In this document: piece after piece, positions 8,311 to 17,474 of the stretch
How the letters are laid out: each line of letters begins with the position of its first letter
Position numbering within the stretch: position 1 is the stretch's first letter
Source of the DNA: Halapricum hydrolyticum
Lineage (GTDB): Archaea > Halobacteriota > Halobacteria > Halobacteriales > Haloarculaceae
NCBI GenBank assembly: GCA_025517565.1
Contig: JAOPKD010000008.1
Location: 1 to 64,000 of the forward strand
Reading direction: 5' to 3'
Length of the DNA: 64,000 nucleotides
Position numbers and translations under genes: made by a program
The notes under the pieces: generated by a model
What the model was told of the DNA's origin: nothing
Database searches by the model: none
What the model saw: only the letters and a program-made list of their open reading frames with translations

Positions 8311-8628
8311 ATGACTGTCGACAGAGAGACCCCTCCGTCGGAGATCACGACGCTGGTCGGTCGCGAGGTCTACTCGAACAATGGCGTTTTCGTGGGCGAG
8401 GTTGAGGATCTGCGGCTCGATCTCGCAGCCGAAAGTGTCACCGGGCTGGCGCTGCACCAGCTCAACCAGGAACTGTTCGATCAGGAGATCAATCAGGCGC
8501 GCGGCGTCATCGTTCCGTACCGGTGGGTGCAGGCGGTCGGAGACATCGTTATCGTCAACGACATCGTCGAGCGACTCAACCGCCCCGGCGAGGGCTCCGG
8601 CGAGTCGGACGACGAGGTCGTTGCCTGA
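8311..8628 (+). CDS. PRC-barrel domain protein
   Basis: A 105-residue acidic protein matches the PRC-barrel pattern: a short strand-rich domain with VGREVYSNNGVFVGEVEDL near residues 13-31 and a hydrophobic second half ending in IVIVNDIVERL. Archaeal stand-alone PRC-barrel proteins are thought to act in RNA processing or, as CdpB homologues, in cell division together with SepF. Several paralogues occur per haloarchaeal genome, and I cannot tell which this is. It is monocistronic and converges with the DHH gene. Confidence 0.8.
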   Translation: MTVDRETPPSEITTLVGREVYSNNGVFVGEVEDLRLDLAAESVTGLALHQLNQELFDQEINQARGVIVPYRWVQAVGDIVIVNDIVERLNRPGEGSGESDDEVVA

Positions 8629-8637
8629 TCGCGGTCG

Positions 8638-10098
8638 TTAGCTTCCGTTCGAACCGTCGCTGCTGCTTTCGACGCCCATCGCCTCGAACAGCTTCGTCTT
8701 GACGGCCTCTTCGGTCAGCGAGAGCAGCAGGTCGCGGTTGTCCTCGGTCGATTCGATCCCCGTGAAGATACCCAGCGGGATCTCGACGCTGGCGTCGGTC
8801 GAGTGGCCGGCCGCGTCGCCGATATCGGAGAAGGCGTCGCCGAGGACGTTCCCGATGTTCAGCCGAATGTCCTTCGAGCGCGCGGCGAGATAGATCGTGT
8901 CGTCGACGATCCCGAAGACAGCCGTCGTCGTGATCCCTTCGAGATTGAGCAGTTGCTGGGCGGCCTGGGTCAACGCCTCGCGGTCGCGGATGAAGCCCGC
9001 GTTCGAGATCAGGTGACTCCCCCGGACGTCGCGGTTGCGGATCGCCTCGGCGAGTACGTCCAGCGTCTCGGGACTCATCGACGGCGATTCGACCTGCTCG
9101 AGCGTGTCGTGATCGGCAAACGGATACAGATACGCCGCCGCAGTGAGATCGGCTGGTGTCGTATCCCGCTTGAAATCGAGCGTTTCAGCGCGGATGCCGT
9201 ACAGTAGCGCGGTCGCGACTTCCTGGCTGAGATTCAGGTCGAACTCCTGGACGTACTTCGTGAGGATCGTCGAGGTGGCCGAGACGTTCGGACGAATGTC
9301 CGAGAAGTCGGCCTCGATCTCGGCTTCCGGCTCGAGGTGATCGATGACGATGTCGACGACCGTGTCGGGCATCGGTTCCGTATCGCCGGTTTTGGAGTAA
9401 TCGACCAGCGCGACGGTATCGTACTCCCCGAAATCGACCTCCTTGCGGGAGACGAGTTCGATCCCGAGCAGGTTGACGAACGCCCGGTTCTCGTGATGGC
9501 CGATCTCGCCCTCGTAGACGATGTCGGCGTCGATGTTTCGATGTTCGGCGATCGCCTGCAACGCCGCAGCGCTGGCGATCGAGTCGGGGTCCGGGCCGCG
9601 ATGGATCAGGATGGCGAGTCGCGACTCGGTGCCGTCGATGAGCGCCGCCAGTTGCTCGGCCCGGTGTTCGAGCTCCCCCGTCTCCAGCGAGCGCAGCGCC
9701 GAATCGGCGATGACCGCCGAGGGATTGATGACGACGTCGGCCCCCAGCTCGGTCAGTTCGTCCGCAGAGACCGGGTCCGACGCCCTGGCGACGATGAAGT
9801 GGTCGGCGTCGGCGTCCCTGAGCGTCTCCGTGGCCGCCTTGTTCGCCTCGACGTCCGACGAGAGGATCAACACTGCATCGCGCCCCTCGACGTGACCGAC
9901 GATCTCCTGGTCTCTGATGTCGCTGACCTGCGCGTTGAGATCCTGGTCACGGAGCGCCTCGACCCGCCCCTCGTCCTTGTCGAGGATCAGTACGTCTTTG
10001 CCCTCCCCGACGAGTTCCTCGGCGACCGCGTGTCCCACGCTTCCACAGCCAAGGATGGCATACGAGGACATCGACGCCATCGTAGTCCCGGTGCTCAT
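8638..10098 (-). CDS. DHH phosphoesterase fused to an RCK (TrkA-N) domain
   Basis: A 486-residue protein starts with a Rossmann-type TrkA-N domain (YAILGCGSVGHAVAEEL near residues 13-29, about 110 residues). A DHH phosphoesterase domain follows (RGPDPDSIASAAA, VDYSKTGD), and a DHHA1 part ends with a GHSTDASVEIP segment. The catalytic Asp residues of the DHH motifs appear present. Fusions of this kind may hydrolyse cyclic dinucleotides or short oligonucleotides, with NAD(H) or nucleotide sensing by the RCK part; that role is inferred. Internal ATGs at 10080 and 10071 are possible starts. Confidence 0.85.
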   Translation of the reverse strand: MSTGTTMASMSSYAILGCGSVGHAVAEELVGEGKDVLILDKDEGRVEALRDQDLNAQVSDIRDQEIVGHVEGRDAVLILSSDVEANKAATETLRDADADHFIVARASDPVSADELTELGADVVINPSAVIADSALRSLETGELEHRAEQLAALIDGTESRLAILIHRGPDPDSIASAAALQAIAEHRNIDADIVYEGEIGHHENRAFVNLLGIELVSRKEVDFGEYDTVALVDYSKTGDTEPMPDTVVDIVIDHLEPEAEIEADFSDIRPNVSATSTILTKYVQEFDLNLSQEVATALLYGIRAETLDFKRDTTPADLTAAAYLYPFADHDTLEQVESPSMSPETLDVLAEAIRNRDVRGSHLISNAGFIRDREALTQAAQQLLNLEGITTTAVFGIVDDTIYLAARSKDIRLNIGNVLGDAFSDIGDAAGHSTDASVEIPLGIFTGIESTEDNRDLLLSLTEEAVKTKLFEAMGVESSSDGSNGS

Positions 10099-10259
10099 GG
10101 TACCTCGTTCGTGGGCGTCGAGGCTCTTATAATCAGGACTTTCGTCTCACGAGCGACAACGAGGGGTGATTCGACCGAAGGCGAAGACGCGAGCGATGAC
10201 GGGAGTACGGCTCGTCCCGTGGCACGCGGTTTTTACCCACCGCTCTCTAACCGTTCGAC

Positions 10260-10778
10260 ATGGGCAAGGTCAGTATCGGGTTGCGGGGCTGGCGCTTCGA
10301 CGAAGAGGACGTCTTCGATTCGAACGGATCGATCAAACCGCTCGCGGAGATGCCGCCGGAGCCTCGCCAGCGCGTCTCGCGGCTCACGGCCATCATCGGC
10401 AACGCCTGCGACGCCTGCATGCTCGTCGAGGACGACGAACGCCACTGCAACGTCGCGCTCGCGGTCTACGGCGAGCCGATGAACGAGGTCCTGCTCTGTG
10501 ATGAGCACGAACCGGACTTCCTCTACTGGTTCCGCGAGGAGGGCGGTACCGAATACGCCGGCAGTGCAGCGATGAAAGACCGGTTCCTCACGTGGTTCGC
10601 CGACGGCGGACGCGCCCCGGACGACTACGCCGGGATCGAACACGTCGACTCCGAGCCGGACGCGCTCCCCGACGCGGCGGTCGCCGGCGAGATCCCCTCG
10701 CTGGAAGAGGAACTCGAAGCAATGGACGAGGGCGAGCGAGAAGCGCTCGACGTGGACTTGAGCGACATCGATATATGA
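10260..10778 (+). CDS. Uncharacterised haloarchaeal protein with Cys/His cluster (DUF7095-like)
   Basis: A 172-residue acidic protein has a central CDAC motif, a nearby HC pair and an LLCDEHEPD segment, which together could bind a zinc ion. The rest is acidic and helical. It overlaps trmJ by 4 bp (ATGA), so the two are translationally coupled. This suggests a tRNA- or RNA-related function, but I do not recognise an established role. Confidence 0.7.
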   Translation: MGKVSIGLRGWRFDEEDVFDSNGSIKPLAEMPPEPRQRVSRLTAIIGNACDACMLVEDDERHCNVALAVYGEPMNEVLLCDEHEPDFLYWFREEGGTEYAGSAAMKDRFLTWFADGGRAPDDYAGIEHVDSEPDALPDAAVAGEIPSLEEELEAMDEGEREALDVDLSDIDI

Positions 10779-11497
10779 TCAGTGTCGCTGTCGTCGACGC
10801 TCAGACGCCGGGCAACGTCGGGACGATCGCCCGCGCGATGAAGAACTTCGGCCTCGACGAGCTGCTGCTGGTCGATCCGCCCGAGTTAGATCCGGACGGC
10901 GAGGCCTACGGGTTTGCGGGCCAGGCCCGCGAAGACATCCTCCCGAACGCACGGGAGGTCTCCTTGGAGTATCTAACCGACAACTACCACACGGTCGGCT
11001 GCACGGCGATCACCAACGAGGACGCCCGCAAGCACGTCCGGTATCCCTTCAAGACGCCGCGGGAACTGGCCGACAGCCTGGCCGATGTCCGGGCCGACAC
11101 CTGCCTCGTGTTCGGCCGCGAGCGGGTCGGGCTCACCAACGAGGAGATCGCCGAACTCGACGAAGTGTGCTCGATTCCGGCGGCCGAGGACTATCCCGTG
11201 TTGAACCTCGGCCAGGCCGCGACGATCGTCCTCTACGAGATGCGCTCGCTCACTCTCGAATCGACGCAACTTCCCGACCCGACCCACGACCGGGCGAGCG
11301 AACGCGAGATCGAAGGGCTACACGGCCAGTTCGAATCGTTCCTCGAAGCGATCGACCATCCCGAGGAGAAACGCGACAAGGCCGGCCGGCTCTTCCGACG
11401 GCTGATCGGGCGCGCCCACCCGACCGACCGGGAAGCCGTCACGCTCAGGGGGATCTTCCGGCGCGCCCAGCGACGGATCGATAGCCGCGACGAGTAA
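10775..11497 (+). CDS. trmJ: TrmJ-like tRNA (ribose-2'-O-)methyltransferase, SpoU family
   Basis: A 240-residue SPOUT-class enzyme shows the three SpoU motifs: NVGTIARAMKNFG near residue 14, GRERVGLTNEE near residue 110, and NLGQAATIVLYEM near residue 142, which builds the trefoil knot. The family 2'-O-methylates tRNA position 32 using S-adenosylmethionine. A C-terminal helical region of about 70 residues follows. The start at 10775 is fixed by the ATGA overlap with the preceding gene; a longer in-frame ORF runs antisense-like through that gene and is rejected. Confidence 0.88.
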   Translation: MISVAVVDAQTPGNVGTIARAMKNFGLDELLLVDPPELDPDGEAYGFAGQAREDILPNAREVSLEYLTDNYHTVGCTAITNEDARKHVRYPFKTPRELADSLADVRADTCLVFGRERVGLTNEEIAELDEVCSIPAAEDYPVLNLGQAATIVLYEMRSLTLESTQLPDPTHDRASEREIEGLHGQFESFLEAIDHPEEKRDKAGRLFRRLIGRAHPTDREAVTLRGIFRRAQRRIDSRDE

Positions 11498-11500
11498 CAG

Positions 11501-11911
11501 CTACCGGACGACGCGAGTCTCGCGGACGTCTTCGATCAGATCCGCCAGTACGTGAGCGTACAGCGTCACGCCTGTCACCAGCCCCAGATCGGGCTCGACC
11601 CACCAGGTCAGCGGGACGGCGATCCCGACGATCACGACGTGGCTCAGCAGGCGCTCGAGCCGTTCGAGGTCGTGCTCGCGGAAGATGGACTGCTGATCGG
11701 CTAGCGCCGCAACCGGGTTCGTGAGGACGTACCGTAGCGCTCGCCAGTCGCCGGTGTTGTACCGGGCCCACAGGAAGTGATCGAGGTCGACGAGCACGCC
11801 GATTGCGGTCGCGTAGCCGACGACGAAGGCCGGATGGACGACGGTGACGCCGGCGGCGACGAGCGCGATCCCGAGTGCGAGCGAGATCGCACCGTGGGCT
11901 TTCGAGTACAC
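11501..11911 (-). CDS. Polytopic membrane protein, YdjM/DUF457-like
   Basis: A 136-residue protein has four hydrophobic segments and polar residues characteristic of membrane-bound metal-dependent hydrolase-like proteins: an early KAHG, the DLDHFLWARY segment and a later LSHVVI. It starts at GTG (11911), one base after the TAG of gatE, so it is probably co-transcribed with gatE. The substrate and any activity are unknown. Confidence 0.65.
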   Translation of the reverse strand: MYSKAHGAISLALGIALVAAGVTVVHPAFVVGYATAIGVLVDLDHFLWARYNTGDWRALRYVLTNPVAALADQQSIFREHDLERLERLLSHVVIVGIAVPLTWWVEPDLGLVTGVTLYAHVLADLIEDVRETRVVR

Positions 11912-11912
11912 G

Positions 11913-13829
11913 CTACGCTCGCTTCTGGATCTCCTCGCGAAGCACGTCGCTCACGAGGTCGCCGTCGGCCTTGCCGCGCAACGCACCCATGCACTCGCCC
12001 ATCAGCCCGGAGAACGCGCCCATGCCCTCTTCTTCGACCTGCTCGGCGTTGCGTTCGACGACCTCGACGACGGCCTCCCGGACCTCGTCCTCGGCGACGC
12101 CGCCCAGGTCCTCCTGTTCGACGGCTTCCTCGGCGGACAGCGAGGGGTTCTCGGCCAGCGCCGTCAGCAGATCCTCCAGCCCCTCGTTCGGCACGCCGCC
12201 GTTCTCGACCAGCAGGAGTGCGTCCTCGATGTGCTCGTCAGTCAGGTTCTCGACCGGCACGGCGTCGCGCCGGAGTGCCGTCAGCGTCGATTCGACCGTG
12301 TCGGCGGCCAGCGTCGGATCGACGCCCGCCTCGACGACCCGCTCGAACAGCGGCATGTCCTCGCCGTAGGCGACCTGCTCGGCGAGTCCGGCGTCGAGGT
12401 CGAACTCCGCCTGGTAGCGATCGACCTTCTCGGTCAGGAGTTCGGGCGTCTCGACCTCGCTGGCGTCGGGCTCGACTGGCGGCACGTCCGTCTCGGGGTA
12501 CATCCGCGCCGCCCCCGGGAGCGGCCGGAGGTACCGCGAGGTCGCGTCCTCGTTTGCGTCCCGGGTCTCCTCGGGGACGCCCTCGAGCGCCGTCTCGGCC
12601 CGTTCGGCGACGGCCTCGATCGCCAGTTCGGCCGTCTCCGGATCGTCCGCGACGATCGCGACGGCGTCGCCCGCTCGCGGCTCATCGCCGCTCGCGCTAT
12701 CCGAGGCGCTTCGCGCCTCGCGGGCGTCGACGGCCTCGCGCAGCGCCTCGACCTCCGCCTCGGTGACGCCGTAGGCGGGGAGTTCGTCCGTGTGGAAGAT
12801 CCCGCCCGCGCCGTGGCGCTTGGCGTGATCGGAGAACTCCGTCCCGAGGCGGCGATCGGGCTGGATCTCCCGGCCGACGAGCCCGTCGAAGCCCTTCAGG
12901 CGGACGGCCCGGACCACACCACCGGACGTGAGTGCGCTCTGGATCACTCCCGAATCAGTGTCCTCGAAGACGTCGGTCACGTCCCGTGGTTCGCCGACGG
13001 CGGCCTCCCGTTCGTCGAGTTCCGCGGCGATCTCCAGCAGTTCGACCTGCCGGCGCACCTCGTTGCGCACGATGTCGTCGATGTCGTCCAGACTCTGGAC
13101 GCCTTTTAGCTCGACGCGAGCGCCCTCGGCGATCGAGACGTTGACGTCCTGTCGGATCGTGCCCAGGCCGCGCTTGACCTTCCCGGTCGAGCGCAACAGC
13201 ATGCCGATCCGCTCGGCGGCTTCCCGAGCCTGTTCGGGCGAGCGGATGTCGGGGTCGGTGCCGATCTCGACTAGGGGAATGCCGAGCCGATCCAGCGAGT
13301 AGCGGACTCCCGAGTCGGTCTCCTCGACGCGCTGGGCACTTTCCTCTTCGAGCATGAGGTCCTCGACGCCGACGGGGCCCTCGTCGGTCTCGATCTCGCC
13401 GTCGCCCGCGACCAGCATCGTGCGCTGGAATCCCGAGGTGTTCGAGCCGTCGATGACGAGTTTGCGCATCGGGTGGACCTGATCGACCGGCTCCATGTCC
13501 AGCAACTGGGCGATCTCCAGCGCCACAGTCATGGCCTCATCGTCGACCCGGTGGGGCGGTTCGTCGTCTTCCTCGACGAGACACGTCGAGTCGTAGGCCA
13601 GGTACTCGAACTCCCGCTCCACGCGGCTCTCCTCGAGGGCGGCCTCATCGAGTTCGCCCAGCTCGCTCCGGGTCGGGTGGAGATAGCGGGTCAGTCGGCG
13701 GGTCGATTCCTCGGGCTCGCGCAACTCGGTCGGGCACGCACAGAAGAGCTTCGTCGCCGTGTCGAGTTGCTGGTGGATCTCCAGACCGGCCACCAGCCCC
13801 AGATCGTCGTAGTCGAACTGCTCGGTCAT
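11913..13829 (-). CDS. gatE: Glu-tRNA(Gln) amidotransferase subunit E
   Basis: A 638-residue protein is the archaea-specific GatE, which together with GatD converts Glu-tRNA(Gln) to Gln-tRNA(Gln). The N-terminal cradle begins GLVAGLEIHQQLDT, and the RLGIPLVEIGTDPDI segment of the GatB/E family is present. An AspRS-like insertion domain follows, and a helical YqeY-like tail ends the protein. The start at 13829 precedes MTEQFDYDDLG. An odd low-complexity patch, EARSASDSASGDEPRA, is encoded by a palindromic double hairpin at 12677-12720 and looks like an in-frame insertion. Confidence 0.93.
   Translation of the reverse strand: MTEQFDYDDLGLVAGLEIHQQLDTATKLFCACPTELREPEESTRRLTRYLHPTRSELGELDEAALEESRVEREFEYLAYDSTCLVEEDDEPPHRVDDEAMTVALEIAQLLDMEPVDQVHPMRKLVIDGSNTSGFQRTMLVAGDGEIETDEGPVGVEDLMLEEESAQRVEETDSGVRYSLDRLGIPLVEIGTDPDIRSPEQAREAAERIGMLLRSTGKVKRGLGTIRQDVNVSIAEGARVELKGVQSLDDIDDIVRNEVRRQVELLEIAAELDEREAAVGEPRDVTDVFEDTDSGVIQSALTSGGVVRAVRLKGFDGLVGREIQPDRRLGTEFSDHAKRHGAGGIFHTDELPAYGVTEAEVEALREAVDAREARSASDSASGDEPRAGDAVAIVADDPETAELAIEAVAERAETALEGVPEETRDANEDATSRYLRPLPGAARMYPETDVPPVEPDASEVETPELLTEKVDRYQAEFDLDAGLAEQVAYGEDMPLFERVVEAGVDPTLAADTVESTLTALRRDAVPVENLTDEHIEDALLLVENGGVPNEGLEDLLTALAENPSLSAEEAVEQEDLGGVAEDEVREAVVEVVERNAEQVEEEGMGAFSGLMGECMGALRGKADGDLVSDVLREEIQKRA
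12677..12720 (-). repeat. In-frame palindromic double hairpin inside gatE
   Basis: Positions 12702-12720 form a perfect 8-bp stem (CGAGGCGC/GCGCCTCG) with a TTC loop. Positions 12677-12691 form a 5-bp stem (GCGGC/GCCGC). Read on the minus strand, the order and spacing match the two hairpins at 20874-20917 in tnpB, including the shared GCGAGGCGC and GCGCCTCGGA arms. The peptide it encodes is low complexity and rich in Ser, Ala and charged residues. This suggests insertion of a mobile palindromic element into a permissive loop. Confidence 0.6.
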
Positions 13830-13985
13830 TGGCGGTAGCTGGGAGGGCACGAACAAAAAGCACACCGTCTCGCTGTGGCCGCAACGCTGCCTGCGCAGCC
13901 GTCGTTACCGCGGGTGAACAGAAACCTGATACATACTACCACTATAAGTCAGTTCAGAATCAACAATCAGTCGATAGCGTGTGAG

Positions 13986-14255
13986 ATGAGCTCATACGAC
14001 CCACCTGAAGAAGACGAAAGCACGTCGAGTTACGATCCAGGGGTCAAAGAGCGGGAGGTCACTGACAAGCGCGAATTCAAGGACCTCCTCCTGGAAGCTG
14101 ATCGGATCGATTACATCGTGTATGGGGTGCTGTTGGGGATCCCTGCCGGCATACTGACGACGATTCTCGTCTGGCATTTCATCCCGGGGTTTTCAGAAAC
14201 TGCCGAAGCACTTCTCCGCTGGCTTCTGGACGTCGTCTCGGCCGCGTGGGCGTGA
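13986..14255 (+). CDS. Small single-span membrane protein
   Basis: An 89-residue protein has a charged, Ser/Asp/Glu-rich N-terminal half and one hydrophobic helix at about residues 43-67 (YIVYGVLLGIPAGILTTILV). An amphipathic C-terminal segment follows. The ATG at 13986 is preferred over the ORF start at 13875, because the upstream part reads through an AT-rich promoter-like region (ACTATAAG near 13941). The last codons and stop are the first unit of a 29-bp tandem repeat. Function unknown. Confidence 0.65.
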   Translation: MSSYDPPEEDESTSSYDPGVKEREVTDKREFKDLLLEADRIDYIVYGVLLGIPAGILTTILVWHFIPGFSETAEALLRWLLDVVSAAWA

Positions 14256-14357
14256 GATTGCTGACCGTTACCGCGTGGGCGTGAGACTGCTGACCGTTAC
14301 CGCGTGGGCGTGAGACTGCTGACCGTTACCGCGTGGGCGTAAGATTCCCGATCGTTA
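14244..14357 (+). repeat. Stop-codon-anchored tandem repeat, 29-bp unit
   Basis: Three near-perfect 29-bp units (14244, 14273, 14302) and a degenerate fourth begin inside the final codons of the upstream membrane-protein gene. Each unit repeats the GCGTGGGCGTGA that contains the stop codon, followed by a CTGACCGTTACC core. The array ends about 70 bp before the convergent fumC stop. Similar arrays start at the stop codons of rqcH and moaA. Confidence 0.85.
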
Positions 14358-14426
14358 GGCCCTGAGACTGCCGATACTGCACTGGGGCACATCTGCCCCC
14401 GGCGTTTACCCCGCCGCGCGGGACGA

Positions 14427-15833
14427 CTAGTCGTCGCCGAGGATTCCCGGCTCGGTCATCTTCGCCGGATCGAGCACCTCATCGACCTCGTCCTCGTCGA
14501 GATAGCCCTCCTCGAGGACGACCTCGCGGATCGTCTTGTCCTCAGCGAGGGCCTGCTTGGCGACCTTGCTGGCCTTGTCGTAGCCGATCGCGGGATTCAG
14601 GGCGGTCGCCAGCGCCATCGACTGCTGGACGCGCTGCTCGCAGTGCGTGCGGTCGGCCTCCAGCTTCGCGACGAACTTCGTGGCGAAGGTCCCGGAGACG
14701 TTCGCGAGCAGTTGCGCCGACTGCAGGAAGTTGTACGCGATCACCGGCTTGTAGAGGTTGAGATCGATCTGCCCGTTGGCCGCGCCCGTCGAGACCGCGG
14801 CGTCGTTGCCGACGACCTGTGCGTAGACCTGGTTGACCGACTCGGCGACGACCGGGTTGATCTTCCCGGGCATGATCGACGAGCCGGGCTGGTTCTCGGG
14901 CTGATCGATCTCGCCGAGACCGTTTCGCGGTCCCGAGGCCAAAAGCCGCAGGTCGTTTGCGATCTTGTGTAGCGAACCCGTCACCGTCCGAAGCGCGCCG
15001 TGGGCCTCGCTCATCGCGTCGTGGGCGGCCTGGGCCTCGAAGTGGTTGTCGGCCTCGCGGAAGGGCAACAGTGACCCCTCGCTGATGTACTCGGCGGCCA
15101 GTTCCGGGAACTCCGGATGGGTGTTCAGGCCGGTCCCGACGGCCGTCCCGCCGAGCGCGAGTTCCGCGAGCCGATCGGTCGAGTCCTCGACGCGAGCGAT
15201 CCCCTTCTCGACCTGCGCCCGGTAGCCCGAGAACTCCTGGCCCAGCCGGACCGGCGTCGCGTCCTGCAGGTGGGTTCGGCCGGTTTTGACCACGTCGTCG
15301 AACTCTTTCTCTTTGGCTTGCAGTTCCTCGCGGAGCGTCTCCAGCCCGGGAATGACGTCCCGCTCGACGGCCTCCAGGGCGGCGACGTGCATCGCCGTCG
15401 GGATCACGTCGTTGCTCGACTGCCCGAAGTTGACGTGGTCGTTGGGGTGGATCTCCCGCGTGCCGACCTCTCCGCCGTAGATCTCGGTCGCGCGGTTGGC
15501 GATCACCTCGTTTGCGTTCATGTTCGTCGAGGTGCCGCTACCCGTCTGGAAGATATCGACCGGGAACTGGTCGTCGTGCTCGCCGGCGATGACCTCGTCG
15601 GCGGCGTCGATGATGGGGTCGGCCTTCTCTTCCGGGATCGTTCCCAGATCGCGGTTGGCCTGCGCAGCGGCTTTCTTGACGATCCCGAGCGCGCGCACGA
15701 AGCGCCGCCCGAAGCGCGCGTCGCTGATCGGGAAGTTCTCGACGGCGCGCTGGGTCTGGGCCCCCCAGTAGGCGTCGGCCGGCACCTGCATCTCGCCGAG
15801 GCTGTCGGATTCAGTTCGGTATTCGTCCGCCAT
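14427..15833 (-). CDS. fumC: Class II fumarate hydratase
   Basis: A 468-residue protein of the fumarase/aspartase superfamily interconverts fumarate and L-malate in the TCA cycle. The signature GSSIMPGKINPV is intact near residue 320, and the GSGTSTNMNANEV motif near residue 100 marks class II fumarase rather than aspartase-type paralogues. The length is typical. The start at 15833 (MADEYRTESD) is preferred to 15860, whose nine extra residues are not conserved in character. It is monocistronic and converges with a small membrane-protein gene across a tandem repeat. Confidence 0.93.
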   Translation of the reverse strand: MADEYRTESDSLGEMQVPADAYWGAQTQRAVENFPISDARFGRRFVRALGIVKKAAAQANRDLGTIPEEKADPIIDAADEVIAGEHDDQFPVDIFQTGSGTSTNMNANEVIANRATEIYGGEVGTREIHPNDHVNFGQSSNDVIPTAMHVAALEAVERDVIPGLETLREELQAKEKEFDDVVKTGRTHLQDATPVRLGQEFSGYRAQVEKGIARVEDSTDRLAELALGGTAVGTGLNTHPEFPELAAEYISEGSLLPFREADNHFEAQAAHDAMSEAHGALRTVTGSLHKIANDLRLLASGPRNGLGEIDQPENQPGSSIMPGKINPVVAESVNQVYAQVVGNDAAVSTGAANGQIDLNLYKPVIAYNFLQSAQLLANVSGTFATKFVAKLEADRTHCEQRVQQSMALATALNPAIGYDKASKVAKQALAEDKTIREVVLEEGYLDEDEVDEVLDPAKMTEPGILGDD

Positions 15834-15886
15834 ACCCACACGCACTCTCGGAAGTAACAAAACACCACTGGTGGTTTCGGGCGCGA

Positions 15887-16312
15887 TCAGTCGACGAACT
15901 CGATGCCCGTGACGGTGAACCGGGCCCCGCCGTCGTCGCTCTCGGTCACGCTGACGTCCCAGCCGTGGGCGTTGGCGATCGTCCTGACGATCGAGAGTCC
16001 GTAGCCGCTGCCGTCCTCGCTGGTCGTGACGCCGTGGTCGAAGACCTGGCCGCGGCTCTCCTCGGGGTCAAGTGGTTCGAGACACGAAGCGTCTCGTCAG
16101 CACGGAAATCTTCGATTTCCGAACGACCCCGAGGCACTCGGCCTGCCCCGTCTGTAGAGCGCTCGCGCGGACGCGGACCACGCCGAAACGATCCCATCCG
16201 GATCGAGCACGAAGATGGCGTGTGATCTGATCCCCTCGATGACCTCCGAGGGATACCGTCCGGTCGCTCCGAACCCGGCTGTGCGCTCTCGGGCCCCACC
16301 ATATGGGGTCAT
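15887..16312 (-). pseudogene. Decayed PAS-histidine kinase (internal deletion)
   Basis: On the minus strand the 5' part encodes a PAS-like start (AIFVLDPDGIVSAW) and then breaks off. The 3' part, in another frame, encodes the end of a HATPase domain with the G-box [19 protein letters not shown] and finishes at the TGA at 15887. The dimerisation helix with the phospho-His and the N box are missing. A perfect hairpin (16103-16121, CGGAAATC/GATTTCCG, TTC loop) lies at the junction. This is a remnant of a haloarchaeal sensor kinase. Confidence 0.7.
16103..16121. repeat. Perfect hairpin at the pseudogene junction
   Basis: An 8-bp stem with a TTC loop lies where the kinase coding frame breaks. Stem sequence and loop resemble the hairpins at 19235-19255 and 19370-19390 upstream of tnpB. 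It may mark the insertion or deletion event that disrupted the gene. Confidence 0.5.
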
Positions 16313-16356
16313 CAGCGACAGAAAAAATTCCTGTTATGAATTGTCTATCAGGGCCT

Positions 16357-16551
16357 TTATCGCCCCTTGTCGCGAGAACGGAGTTCTGTGACTATGACTT
16401 CCCAGTCAGACGGGAGCCCGTCACTGCGGTATTCCCACGAGCCACCTGGATTGACGCCGTTCTCCAGAGCCGCGACCAATAGGGAGTGGAGAGCGGCCTC
16501 GAAGTCGGCCGGACTCTCGATCTCGCCGTCAAATGTCGGATTAGATGTCAT
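16357..16551 (-). CDS. Small conserved haloarchaeal protein
   Basis: A 64-residue acidic protein (MTSNPTFDGEIESP...) has a helical centre (ADFEAALHSLLVAALENG) and a WEV-containing strand at the end. Short proteins of this style, with a Gly-Ser-Trp pair before a Tyr-Arg segment, are common in haloarchaea, often near sensor kinases or regulators. The gene lies between a decayed kinase and a Bat regulator. Function unknown. Confidence 0.6.
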   Translation of the reverse strand: MTSNPTFDGEIESPADFEAALHSLLVAALENGVNPGGSWEYRSDGLPSDWEVIVTELRSRDKGR

Positions 16552-16736
16552 AGGTTTGTTCCAGGCGCAACCCGAGTAGTGGCGGTTCGCGCCACCCTCA
16601 CCGAAGGCCTACCAGCACAGAGGAACCCACGGCAGATAGTAGTGGCGGAAAGCCTGGTACACCAAGCAGAAACGGCCAACCAGCTGGCAGAACGAGACAG
16701 TCTTTAACGACTAGGCTGTGAAACGACTAGTATCCG

Positions 16737-17393
16737 ATGACAGTCATCGTCGAGCTAACGGTCCCGTCCGAGGCGTTCGAGTTGGGACGAATCCTCAGCA
16801 TCGAAGGGCCCGGGCGGGTCACGCTCGAGACGATGGTGCCGCTGGGAGGACGGCCTACCCCGTTCGTCCGCGTCAGACACGATGTTCGAGACGAGTTCGT
16901 ACAGAGCGTCCGCAAACACCCGACAGTTTCCGACATTCGTCCGCTCAATACCCACGATGGAGAGACCCTGTACGCGCTCGAATGGGATCCATCGGAAGAC
17001 ACTCTCTTCAGGACGATTCTGGAAGACGACATCGTACTCCTGGAGGCGGCCGGGAGCGCGGATCGCTGGGGGTTCGAACTCCGGTTTCCCTCACACGAGA
17101 CACTGTCGGAGTTTCAGGAGTTCTACCTCGAGCAGAATCTGGACGTGACGATCGACCGGATATACAATCCGACGAAACCCGACGCCGGACCGTGGTACGG
17201 GCTGACATCGCCACAGCGGGAAACGCTGGCCCACGCCGTCGAGCACGGGTACTACTCGCTGCCACGGGGCATCTCGACGAAGGAACTCGGTGTGGAGTTC
17301 GACATCTCCGATCAGGCCGTGACCGAACGCCTTCGCCGCGGTATCACGACACTGGTGTCGAACACCATCTCACAGCTCGAAGACGAGCCGTGA
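16737..17393 (+). CDS. Bat-type (bacterioopsin activator) HTH transcription regulator
   Basis: A 218-residue protein ends in the HTH_10 domain of the bacterio-opsin-activator family: LTSPQRETLAHAVEHGYY, then LPRGISTKELGVEFDISDQA and a LRRGITTLVSNT tail. The first 150 residues form the usual strand-rich sensory half without a PAS or GAF signature. These regulators respond to redox or light and are numerous in haloarchaea. The target cannot be inferred; the opsin operon lies 7 kb away. The gene has no operon partner. Confidence 0.85.
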   Translation: MTVIVELTVPSEAFELGRILSIEGPGRVTLETMVPLGGRPTPFVRVRHDVRDEFVQSVRKHPTVSDIRPLNTHDGETLYALEWDPSEDTLFRTILEDDIVLLEAAGSADRWGFELRFPSHETLSEFQEFYLEQNLDVTIDRIYNPTKPDAGPWYGLTSPQRETLAHAVEHGYYSLPRGISTKELGVEFDISDQAVTERLRRGITTLVSNTISQLEDEP

Positions 17394-17474
17394 CGGCGAC
17401 GCACCCACGACGTTCCTGACGCTGGCGACGCGCGGAGGGTAAGCCGTATGTCTCTCCCGGGCGACCGACCGAAC

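Noticed and set aside
10592..10774. N-terminal extension of the trmJ frame
   Set aside because: It is Arg-rich, overlaps the upstream gene in another frame, and the SpoU domain starts cleanly at the ATGA overlap.
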